Virus record (IMG/VR): IMGVR_UViG_3300028559_000073
Coordinates: 1-43,574 of that record
From: a virus
Strand: one strand, 5' to 3'
Length of the DNA stretch: 43,574 bases
The position numbers were made by a program, and so were the translations under genes. Each line of letters starts with the position of its first letter. Positions within the stretch are counted from its first letter, which is position 1. Positions 17,425 through 24,404 of the stretch are shown here, piece by piece. Below the pieces are notes generated by a model. It was not told the origin of the DNA. It ran no database searches and worked only from the letters and a program-made list of their open reading frames with translations.

Positions 17425-17923
17425 AATAGATATATCAAACGTTGATGTTGTAATGGACACTTTACCTATAAGTTATCCATATTGTCCTAGAATATGTGAT
17501 AGACAAGCCCATTTTCTTATTTGGTGGGGAACAAAAGAAACTGATCCTGATATTTACGAAGATACTATAAAAAATAAAAATGAAGAACAGTGGGTTACCT
17601 GTGAAGAAAATTGGAAATTAGAAAAAGGTATTGTTATGTTACACATTTACGAAAAAGAAATTATAATAGGAGGTGTAAAAACTTCAGGTGTTTTGAGAAA
17701 ACGACCTAGAACAAGTATTAGAAAACTTATAAGACAGATGTATTCTGATATAATTAAAACTTTTTCTCATTACAAAATTATAATACCTACAGGTTCTTAT
17801 ATGGAACAATTACATTTAGTAATGAATCAAATGAGAATACAAAAAGAACCTTACCATAGAGAGATAATGCAGCAATTTGGTTTTAAAAAACAAGATAAAT
17901 ATTATATACGTTATGCAAATTAA
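17351..17923 (+). CDS. Unrecognised protein C (possible acetyltransferase-like C-terminus)
   Basis: A 190-residue protein. The start at 17351 overlaps radical-SAM gene 2 by 74 bases but has a good GAGGAG ribosome-binding site 4 bases upstream; ATG at 17390 is the main alternative. Residues 40-50 hold a Cys-x3-Cys (YCPRICDR), then a WWGTKETDPD stretch. The end (IKTFSHYKIIIPTG...MQQFGFKKQDKYYIRY) vaguely resembles the last strands of GNAT acetyltransferases, but no acetyl-CoA loop is clear. Function unknown. Overlapped by the next oxygenase gene by 11 bases. Confidence 0.6.
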   Translation: MSVSINLRTDISKMYDYKETTSPVKIDISNVDVVMDTLPISYPYCPRICDRQAHFLIWWGTKETDPDIYEDTIKNKNEEQWVTCEENWKLEKGIVMLHIYEKEIIIGGVKTSGVLRKRPRTSIRKLIRQMYSDIIKTFSHYKIIIPTGSYMEQLHLVMNQMRIQKEPYHREIMQQFGFKKQDKYYIRYAN

Positions 17924-18491
17924 ATTTATAGATACTATTGAAATTATTGATAATCTTATTGAAGATAAAAATTTAATCAATGACCTGAAAACGGAAAGTA
18001 CCATTCCTTCTACCATAAAAGGACAAGACATTTTTAATTTAACAGCTCCTCAAAAAAGATTTTACGAAATAGCGAGTAAATTGGTTATAAATTACTGTTT
18101 TCAAAATAATATTAATTTTGATAATATGAGATTATCAAACTTTCAAAAAGGTAATTTACAAAAATATAATCAATCAAAAGTTTCAAATCATCTATATGAA
18201 CCACATCACGATATGGTTGAAAGTTCTTTTATTACGGCTATATATTATATAGACAGTGATTATGATGATAAAAATTGGACAGGAGGAGAATTAACAATTT
18301 ATAAAAATTTAACTTTTGCTGAATACCCAAATAATGCAATAAACATACTTTCTAAACAAAATAGATTAATTATATTTCCAGGTTTTTTAACACATAGAGT
18401 AAAACCTTATTTTGGCGAAAAGCCTAGAACATCCATAGTATTAGGATGGGCCGTAAAAGACGCTGAAGAAACATCTCCAATAATTATATGA
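17913..18491 (+). CDS. Fe(II)/2-oxoglutarate-dependent oxygenase 1
   Basis: A 192-residue protein using the ATG at 17913, which overlaps the previous stop; an upstream in-frame ATG at 17877 would only add a tail read through the neighbour. The double-stranded beta-helix core shows His98-x-Asp100 (EPHHD), AIYYID, WTGGELTIY, then RLIIFPGFLTHRV with His161 and PRTSIVLGW with Arg172, a complete HxD...H...R set for Fe(II) and 2OG. The pattern fits the prolyl-hydroxylase/2OG-FeII_Oxy superfamily. It shares ATGA with radical-SAM gene 3. Likely hydroxylates a protein or peptide side chain; substrate unknown. Confidence 0.82.
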   Translation: MQIKFIDTIEIIDNLIEDKNLINDLKTESTIPSTIKGQDIFNLTAPQKRFYEIASKLVINYCFQNNINFDNMRLSNFQKGNLQKYNQSKVSNHLYEPHHDMVESSFITAIYYIDSDYDDKNWTGGELTIYKNLTFAEYPNNAINILSKQNRLIIFPGFLTHRVKPYFGEKPRTSIVLGWAVKDAEETSPIII

Positions 18492-19555
18492 AAGAAGATA
18501 ATATAAAAAAGTTAATTGATTTTTCTTTGGAAATAACCAACGGATGCCAGTTTAATTGCACAGGTTGTAGTGTAGACAAATCAGGTAATAATTGGCCTAC
18601 TGATAATGAGTTTAATAAAATAATGCTTTTAATTGATGATCTTAAAAAAAACGAATTTAGACCTATGAATTTACAAATAGGGCCTACAGATGTAATGACG
18701 AGTTCAAATGTTGATAAAATTTTGACTGATGAAAGAATTAAACAAATAACTAAAAAATTTTTTAAGACGGCAATAAATTGTGCCTTTTTAGATCCTTTTG
18801 ACGAAAACTATGAAAAGTTTGGTAAAAAACTCAACTGGTTATTAGAAGGTGGTTTTGTTAAATTTATAATACCGTTTGAAGCTTATCATATAGATAATAA
18901 AGATTATGTAAACAGAATTAAAAAACGTATTAAAATAACTTTAGATAATATGCCAGACGTAACACATACTAAAACTTATTTAATAATGAATTATGAATCT
19001 ACATCTATATATGACCGTACACAAAATAAAAATTTAACTGAAGAACTTATATTAAAAACACACGAATCGGATTTATTAAAAGGTTTTGATGTAGGGTTTA
19101 ATCTAGCACATTCACGTTTAAACCTACAAAAACCAGAAAATGCAAAAGGATTTTATGACTCCGTAATGAGTCTTAAAAAATATTTTACGAGCGCTAAGTT
19201 AAAATATGGAGATAAGGTTGATGTATATGATTTAATGCCACACGAAGGAACAGATTGGGACATTTTTTATAAATCAGGCAAACTTTATATGACACCATTT
19301 TTCCTTGAAGGTGTGGCCAGTTTTGATGAAGAATTTGAAGTTAAAAAAAATTGGACCTTTGCAGGACTATATGAAACATATTTAGAAGGTTTTTTAAATC
19401 AAGTTGATTGGGCTCATAAAAATAAAGATTGTCAAGATTGTCAATTCGTGCATATGTGTGCTGAAAGAGGTATACACTCTTTAATGAAAATAATTAAAAC
19501 AACTAATTGTATAAGTCCTATTAAATCACTCGAAGATAAAGTGATTTGGAGATAG
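18488..19555 (+). CDS. Radical SAM enzyme 3 with C-terminal auxiliary-cluster Cys
   Basis: A 355-residue protein overlapping the oxygenase stop (ATGA). Cys20, Cys24 and Cys27 (CQFNCTGC) make the CxxxCxxC site. The usual GGE loop is replaced by QIGPTDV, a divergent SAM-binding segment. The C-terminus carries Cys315-x2-Cys318-x5-Cys324 and Cys341, a shortened SPASM/twitch-like auxiliary cluster region. It is clearly diverged from enzymes 1, 2, 4 and 5. It ends 2 bases before radical-SAM gene 4, so the two may act as a pair. Substrate unknown. Confidence 0.82.
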   Translation: MKEDNIKKLIDFSLEITNGCQFNCTGCSVDKSGNNWPTDNEFNKIMLLIDDLKKNEFRPMNLQIGPTDVMTSSNVDKILTDERIKQITKKFFKTAINCAFLDPFDENYEKFGKKLNWLLEGGFVKFIIPFEAYHIDNKDYVNRIKKRIKITLDNMPDVTHTKTYLIMNYESTSIYDRTQNKNLTEELILKTHESDLLKGFDVGFNLAHSRLNLQKPENAKGFYDSVMSLKKYFTSAKLKYGDKVDVYDLMPHEGTDWDIFYKSGKLYMTPFFLEGVASFDEEFEVKKNWTFAGLYETYLEGFLNQVDWAHKNKDCQDCQFVHMCAERGIHSLMKIIKTTNCISPIKSLEDKVIWR

Positions 19556-19557
19556 TA

Positions 19558-20658
19558 ATGGATCTTATCATCAAACCTACAGAAGCTTGTAATTTTAAAT
19601 GTACTTTTTGTTCTAGTACTAAAATCGCTATGCACAAAAGTGATTTGTTAAATCACAATTATATTTTTCGTTTTTTAAAAAGATTTCCTCATACAAAAAC
19701 AATTATAGTTAATGGTGGCGATCCATTAATGGTAGAACCAGATTATTATTGGCAGATTATTAATTGGTTAGATGAACACAATTATGATACATCAATATCA
19801 CTTACTACCAACCTATGGCCGTTTTATAAGAAACCTAAGAAATGGGCAAGTCTATTTAATAACGATAGAATAGGAGTTAATACATCTTTTCAATATGGCG
19901 GTGGCCGTTTAAAAGGCGATTACTCAGAATTTACAGAAGAAGATTTTTGGAAATGTTCAGATACTATGTTAGAATATTGTGGTTATCGGCCTGATTTTAT
20001 TGCAGTCATTGTTCCTGAAAATGAACATCTAGCACTAAAAAATGTAGAGTTAGCTTATAAAATGTCTGACGGTAGAATACCTTATGGTACAACACACAAC
20101 TTATTAAAGACAGGTAAGATAGGTGTAGAGTGTAAATTAAACTATGCTATGTCAAGTGGCGCACAAGATAAACCTTATTTGTTAAGTAAGATATATCAAA
20201 AGTATGTAGAGATATGGGAACAAAATTTATATCATTGGGAATTTAATACCAAACAAATGATGAAAAGAGTAAGAGGTGAACACACTCTTTGTCCTCAAAA
20301 TAGAAAGTGTGATGAAGGCATACGTGCATTAAATCCTAGTGGAGATTATTATTCTTGTGGTGCTTTTGGTGACGATAAAGATAAGTCAATTGATTTTGAT
20401 AGAGAAATGAATGGTGAATTTTTTAAACCATTACAATCAGATATGAATTTATATAGTATGAAAAGAGCTTGTTTCGAATGTCCTATGTTTAGTATATGTA
20501 ACGGTTGCAGAAAAACGATTAAAGATTTTAAAAAACATAATGTTGTAGAAGAACATTGTAAAATTATGAAAAGTATTGCACCAAAAGTATTGATGGCAAA
20601 TGGTCTAAATAATATTGAGTTAACGCCTTATATTGATGAAAGTGTAAATGTTGGATAA
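19558..20658 (+). CDS. Radical SAM/SPASM enzyme 4
   Basis: A 366-residue protein starting at ATG 19558, two bases after the previous stop; an in-frame TTG 12 bases upstream is disfavoured. Cys11, Cys15 and Cys18 (CNFKCTFC) form the radical-SAM site; NGGDPL (52-57) is the SAM-binding loop. The C-terminal third has LCPQNRKCDEG, ALNPSGDYYSCGAFG, CFECPMFSICNGCRK and a final EEHC, a full SPASM domain. Overlaps the next oxygenase gene by 11 bases. Expected to modify a peptide or protein side chain; the exact bond formed cannot be read from sequence. Confidence 0.87.
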   Translation: MDLIIKPTEACNFKCTFCSSTKIAMHKSDLLNHNYIFRFLKRFPHTKTIIVNGGDPLMVEPDYYWQIINWLDEHNYDTSISLTTNLWPFYKKPKKWASLFNNDRIGVNTSFQYGGGRLKGDYSEFTEEDFWKCSDTMLEYCGYRPDFIAVIVPENEHLALKNVELAYKMSDGRIPYGTTHNLLKTGKIGVECKLNYAMSSGAQDKPYLLSKIYQKYVEIWEQNLYHWEFNTKQMMKRVRGEHTLCPQNRKCDEGIRALNPSGDYYSCGAFGDDKDKSIDFDREMNGEFFKPLQSDMNLYSMKRACFECPMFSICNGCRKTIKDFKKHNVVEEHCKIMKSIAPKVLMANGLNNIELTPYIDESVNVG

Positions 20659-21169
20659 TTTTTTAACACAAGGTTATGTTATAGAAAATGACAAAGACGT
20701 TTTTAAATTTATAAATTTAGATAACATTAAATGGATAGAAGATAAAAATTTAGGTTTACAAATTTGTAAAAAAGAAAAATTAATTAAAAATCAATTATTG
20801 GACACACAAAAATATTTAGGTGAAAAATATGTAAAACTAATTGACAAAAATTATAAATTATCTAAAAAAATAGATTTAGTAAACGGCATAGATAGAGATA
20901 CAATGTTTTGGCATAACGATTTAATTGAAGGACCTAACCTTTGTATATTACTGTATTTTGACACTATGAATAATAATATTGGCGGAGATATAAGTTTTAG
21001 AGAAGCCTTGACAAAAAATAAACTCGTAAAACACTATCCAACACAATATGATATATTAATAATGAATCAAAGTAAAAAATATCAACATATTGTATCTCCA
21101 TTAAAAGTTAATTTACCCAGACGTGTTGCAAGTTTTAATTACTTTGTAGATGAAAGGTTAACAAAATGA
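20648..21169 (+). CDS. Fe(II)/2OG-type oxygenase 2
   Basis: A 173-residue protein. FWHND gives His89-x-Asp91; NLCILLYFD and GGDISFRE are core strands; YQHIVSPLK gives His147; LPRRVASFNYF gives Arg158/159. The set matches the 2OG oxygenase facial triad plus 2OG-binding Arg. It is clearly related to the product of 21751: both have WHND, a one-strand-shorter core and a short C-terminus. Overlaps neighbours on both sides, so it is translationally coupled within the block. Confidence 0.75.
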   Translation: MLDNFLTQGYVIENDKDVFKFINLDNIKWIEDKNLGLQICKKEKLIKNQLLDTQKYLGEKYVKLIDKNYKLSKKIDLVNGIDRDTMFWHNDLIEGPNLCILLYFDTMNNNIGGDISFREALTKNKLVKHYPTQYDILIMNQSKKYQHIVSPLKVNLPRRVASFNYFVDERLTK

Positions 21170-21744
21170 TCGAAGGTTTTAATAATTTATGGCCTACTAT
21201 TATATTTAAAGACATTATAAGCGATAAATTATTATTAAATGATGTAACAAATTATACATTATTAAAATATGGTCAAGATAATAAGGTGTCAGCAGATATT
21301 AAAGATGAAAATTTATTTGATGATAATTATTTTGACAATTTTAAAAATAATACAGTTATACCATCTTTTCAAAAATATTTACAAAAAACGATAGGTGTAA
21401 ATTTAAAAGACAAAAAATATAAATTAAGAGCGTGGTTGACAGGATATGGAGTTTCTTATTCTATGCCTAAACATAATCATTCAGGTTCACATCTAAGTGC
21501 TGTATTTTATTTACTATCTGAAGATAAACATTTAGGAGGATCTTTAGTAATAAATGACCCTCGTTTTAACGCTAATAGAGGTTATACTCCTGAATTTAAT
21601 CCTTGGTTTGAAAAAAAAATTTTTATTCCAAAAACAGGCGATATTTTAATATTTCCTAGTTTTGCTTATCATAGTGTTGATACATATTATGGAAAATTAA
21701 GGTTAGCTATGCCTGTTGATTTAATATTTTATAATGAAGAATAA
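21166..21744 (+). CDS. Putative 2OG-Fe(II) oxygenase 3 (2OG-FeII_Oxy_5-like)
   Basis: A 192-residue protein. MPKHNHSGSHLSAVFYLL gives His103-x-His105; GGSLVINDPR follows; KTGDILIFPSFAYHSV gives His169; RLAMPVDL carries Arg179. The HxH...H version with the SHLSAVFYL strand is typical of the putative 2OG oxygenase family PF13759, abundant in marine phages and cyanobacteria. A related gene lies at 36678. It shares ATGA with oxygenase 2. Substrate unknown; hydroxylation of a protein or peptide is the likely chemistry. Confidence 0.8.
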   Translation: MIEGFNNLWPTIIFKDIISDKLLLNDVTNYTLLKYGQDNKVSADIKDENLFDDNYFDNFKNNTVIPSFQKYLQKTIGVNLKDKKYKLRAWLTGYGVSYSMPKHNHSGSHLSAVFYLLSEDKHLGGSLVINDPRFNANRGYTPEFNPWFEKKIFIPKTGDILIFPSFAYHSVDTYYGKLRLAMPVDLIFYNEE

Positions 21745-21750
21745 TAAAAT

Positions 21751-22221
21751 ATGATTATAAAATCAAAAAAATTATTAAACGGAGTTTATAGTTTATATTT
21801 TAAAAATTATAACTTGAACAATTTAAAAAATACAAATAAAAATATTTTGAAATTATATTTATTAGAAATAATAAGTAATTTAAACTTAAAATTGATTGAT
21901 TTTGATGTGTGGAACGATAATTTAATGAAACAAGATAATAAAGTTATATTTAATTGGCACAATGATATGTCTAATAAAATAGATACTTTACTACTCATAT
22001 ATTTTACGGATAAAGTTTTAAACGAAAAAACAGGTGGACGAATTGGATTTAAATATAATAATATAGAAAAAATGTATAATATAAAATCTCATAGATGTTT
22101 TTTATCTAAACAAGATGAAAGACATTTACATAAAGTTGAAAGCGCAAAATTAAATTTTAAAAACAGAATTTGTGTCAGCGTTAGTTTATCTGGCTGGAAA
22201 GATTTACAACTAAATGAATAA
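21751..22221 (+). CDS. Fe(II)/2OG-type oxygenase 4
   Basis: A 156-residue protein. NWHND gives His70-x-Asp72, LLLIYFTD and TGGRIGFKY are core strands, HLHKVE gives His127 and NRICVSVSL gives Arg139. It is shorter than most family members but has the complete HxD...H...R set. Together with oxygenase 2 it looks like a diverged pair (shared WHND and equal spacing to GGxIxF). Starts 6 bases after oxygenase 3 and overlaps radical-SAM gene 5 by 8 bases. Confidence 0.72.
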   Translation: MIIKSKKLLNGVYSLYFKNYNLNNLKNTNKNILKLYLLEIISNLNLKLIDFDVWNDNLMKQDNKVIFNWHNDMSNKIDTLLLIYFTDKVLNEKTGGRIGFKYNNIEKMYNIKSHRCFLSKQDERHLHKVESAKLNFKNRICVSVSLSGWKDLQLNE

Positions 22222-23158
22222 AATAACTGTTTCTATAAATCCTAGTTACTTTTGCAATTTTAGATGTAATTTTTGTTATTTAACTTCTAAACAATTAGGA
22301 GATCAAAAACAAATACCTTTACCTATATTAGATAAAAAATTAAAAGAAATCAGTAAAGTAAGAATTATAGAATGGGTTGATTTATATGGTGGAGAAATAG
22401 GCGCTTTAAAAAAAGATTACTTTTACGGTCTTAAAGATACTATTCGAAAATATTATAAACATAAAATAAATATCATAACAAACTATTCTATGTTACACGA
22501 AGGATTTTTTAGAGATGATTATTATTTAAGTGTAAGTTATGATTTTGAAGCCAGAGAAAAATCTGACTTGGTGTATAACAATATGTTTCAAAGTACTGTG
22601 CCCATAGCAGTTTTAATATTAGCAAGTGAAAAGGTATTAAGTATGAATGTAGATGAAATGATACATAAATTAAATTTGTGTTCAAGTATTGAGAGTGTGG
22701 AAATAAAACCATATTCTATAAATCAGGCAAACAATCAACCTGTAACACATAAAGATTTTGAGTTGTTTGTACAAAAGTGGATTGAAAGTGATGTAAAGAA
22801 AAAATTTGATTTTATAAATGAGGGTAAAATAATTAATAGTTTAAATAAAAAATATAACGCATTTTCAAATAATCACGTTTACATAACACCTAATGGAAAC
22901 TTTGGCGTATTAGAGTTTGATGAAAATGATAAAGAATATTTTTTAGAGTTAAAATCTTTTAAAGATTATTTAAAATGGGCAGATAATGAACCATTAAAAA
23001 ATATATCTGACATTTGTAAGAGTTGTAAATACTATGGACATTGTTTAACGGAACATTATCGTTACGTAAAAGATTTAAATAACAGTTGTAATGGATATAA
23101 AGGACTATTAGATTACTATGATAAAAGAATGGAAAATCAGGCAAGCGTTATATCATAA
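22214..23158 (+). CDS. Radical SAM enzyme 5 with C-terminal auxiliary-cluster Cys
   Basis: A 314-residue protein, the shortest of the five. Cys14, Cys18, Cys21 (CNFRCNFC) form the radical-SAM site; LYGGEIG (57-63) is the SAM-binding loop. The C-terminus has Cys268-x2-Cys271-x5-Cys277 and Cys292, a reduced SPASM-like region preceded by an ITPNGNFGVLEF strand pair. Overlaps oxygenase 4 at its start and protein D by 41 bases at its end. Likely a peptide or protein modifying enzyme of this block. Confidence 0.85.
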   Translation: MNKITVSINPSYFCNFRCNFCYLTSKQLGDQKQIPLPILDKKLKEISKVRIIEWVDLYGGEIGALKKDYFYGLKDTIRKYYKHKINIITNYSMLHEGFFRDDYYLSVSYDFEAREKSDLVYNNMFQSTVPIAVLILASEKVLSMNVDEMIHKLNLCSSIESVEIKPYSINQANNQPVTHKDFELFVQKWIESDVKKKFDFINEGKIINSLNKKYNAFSNNHVYITPNGNFGVLEFDENDKEYFLELKSFKDYLKWADNEPLKNISDICKSCKYYGHCLTEHYRYVKDLNNSCNGYKGLLDYYDKRMENQASVIS

Positions 23159-23513
23159 GTTGAATAACGACCATACTGATGATTTAAAAAAGATTAAAAT
23201 AGAATTTTCTAAAGATATAATAGAAAATGCCATTCGATATTTTTATAATAAAAATATGGGATTTATATATCCTTCTAAAAGTTATGTAGTAGCTATATGT
23301 TATGCACACTGGTTATCAAAAGATTTTAAAGAAGATTTTATAGAATTATTAAATGATAAAGATTTACTTTATGGAAATGATCCATATTTTAAAACATATG
23401 ATGAAGATACATATACATATGATGAAATATTAAAAAAAATTACACCTTTTAATGAAAATAAAGGTATAATACCAGATATAAGAAATTATTATAATGTTGA
23501 ATTTTTTATATAA
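23118..23513 (+). CDS. Unrecognised protein D, last gene of the radical-SAM block
   Basis: A 131-residue acidic, aromatic-rich protein (YGNDPYFKTYDEDTYTYDEI). It is predicted cytoplasmic, with a helical N-terminus and no cysteine pair or HxD motif. The start is inside radical-SAM gene 5 (41-base overlap). The C-terminus ends just before a late promoter, closing the block. It could be a small partner of the enzymes or a separate phage protein; I do not recognise it. Confidence 0.55.
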   Translation: MIKEWKIRQALYHKLNNDHTDDLKKIKIEFSKDIIENAIRYFYNKNMGFIYPSKSYVVAICYAHWLSKDFKEDFIELLNDKDLLYGNDPYFKTYDEDTYTYDEILKKITPFNENKGIIPDIRNYYNVEFFI

Positions 23514-23516
23514 ATA
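23509..23516 (+). promoter_or_regulatory. T4-type late promoter TATAAATA
   Basis: Perfect TATAAATA overlapping the stop region of protein D and 21 bases before the ATG at 23538. A strong AAAGGAG ribosome-binding site follows. It starts a new transcription unit of fibre genes and marks the right boundary of the radical-SAM/oxygenase block. Confidence 0.7.
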
Positions 23517-23537
23517 TAACATAAAAAAGGAGTGAAT

Positions 23538-23747
23538 ATGGCGATTACAATAAATGGTAACGAATATGATGAAACGAAGTTCAGTGATAAATTGAAGAAT
23601 TACATCATAGCAAGACAAGAAATACAAAACAATAAGACAAGATTACTTATTGAAATTGAGAAAATAGACGTATTAACTGAATACTATAATAACAGGATAG
23701 TAGAAGAATTAGGTATAGACGTTAAGGAAACTAAAGAAAAAAAATAA
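23538..23747 (+). CDS. Small coiled-coil phage protein
   Basis: A 69-residue protein started at ATG 23538 behind AAAGGAG; a GTG two codons upstream lies inside that ribosome-binding site and is rejected. Residues 1-15 are MAITINGNEYDETKF, then a long helix (LKNYIIARQEIQNNKTRLLIE...) and a Lys-rich tail. Small proteins of this shape occur beside fibre genes in T4-like marine phages. Function unknown. The next gene starts immediately after the stop. Confidence 0.6.
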   Translation: MAITINGNEYDETKFSDKLKNYIIARQEIQNNKTRLLIEIEKIDVLTEYYNNRIVEELGIDVKETKEKK

Positions 23748-24089
23748 ATGGCAGCTGTAGCAAACCTATCAATAGACCAAGGCGCAACATTTACATCAGA
23801 TATAACAGTTAAGGATATTAATGGTAACGTATTTGATCTAACTGGTTATACGGCCGTTGCAAAATTGGCGAAAGGTTATTCATCTACAAGAACAAGAACA
23901 GCGATGACCACTGCTTTTGCTACAGATAGAACCACTGGAGTTTTAACGATTTCCTTAACGGCCGACCAAACGGCCGCATTAGATCCTGAAAGATATGTCT
24001 ATGACGTTGAAATAATCTCTAGTACTAACACGGTAACAAGAGTATTAGAAGGCATAATAACTGTGAGACCTGAAGTAAGTACCTCTTAA
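23748..24089 (+). CDS. Ig-like/BppU-N-like small structural protein
   Basis: A 113-residue beta-rich protein. The order IDQGATFTSDITVKDINGN, FDLTGYTAVAKLAK, TGVLTISLTADQTAAL and RYVYDVEII...VLEGIITVRPEV matches the immunoglobulin-like domain at the N-terminus of phage baseplate upper proteins (BppU-like). Such domains act as connectors in tail tips or fibres. It directly follows the 69-residue gene with no gap and lies upstream of fibre genes. Confidence 0.65.
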   Translation: MAAVANLSIDQGATFTSDITVKDINGNVFDLTGYTAVAKLAKGYSSTRTRTAMTTAFATDRTTGVLTISLTADQTAALDPERYVYDVEIISSTNTVTRVLEGIITVRPEVSTS

Positions 24090-24116
24090 TTATTCTATAT
24101 TATAGATTAGATTTAA

Positions 24117-24124
24117 TATAAATA
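24117..24124 (+). promoter_or_regulatory. T4-type late promoter TATAAATA
   Basis: Perfect TATAAATA, extended as TATAAATATAAAGA, 22 bases before the ATG at 24147. It lies in a 57-base gap that also holds a short palindrome at 24094-24106. A GAGAGA ribosome-binding site follows. Confidence 0.65.
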
Positions 24125-24146
24125 TAAAGAAAAAAGAGAGATTTGA

Positions 24147-24401
24147 ATGGCTAACATAACTGCTAGAATCAGTTCACCTACATCTGCTGGACCACAAAAA
24201 GTATCAGTAACGATACCATCTGGTGCCACATTACAAAACAGTTCATTACAATTAAAATTATTAGGCGATGTAGATACAACAACTGAAGGCCTTGCTGATG
24301 GTTCTCTTTTACAATATAGAGCAAGTGATCAAAAGTTTGTTACAAGAACAAACATCATTACAACGACAGGAAATTTAACACTGAACGGTGGAGAATACTA
24401 A
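24147..24401 (+). CDS. Small fibre-associated structural protein
   Basis: An 84-residue protein: MANITARISSPTSAGPQKVSV, TLQNSSLQLKLLGDVDTT and DGSLLQYRASDQKFVTRTNI. The DGSLLQYRxxxxKFV stretch is a common phage fibre linker reading (also seen as NGQILIFNSSLGRYEP in the fibre at 405). Probably a virion protein or fibre connector. It ends 3 bases before the 569-residue fibre gene. Confidence 0.6.
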   Translation: MANITARISSPTSAGPQKVSVTIPSGATLQNSSLQLKLLGDVDTTTEGLADGSLLQYRASDQKFVTRTNIITTTGNLTLNGGEY

Positions 24402-24404
24402 TAG

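Noticed and set aside
24094-24106. Short palindrome TCTATA-T-TATAGA as a terminator
   Set aside because: Stem too short and AT-only, no following U-run; more likely chance next to the late promoter.
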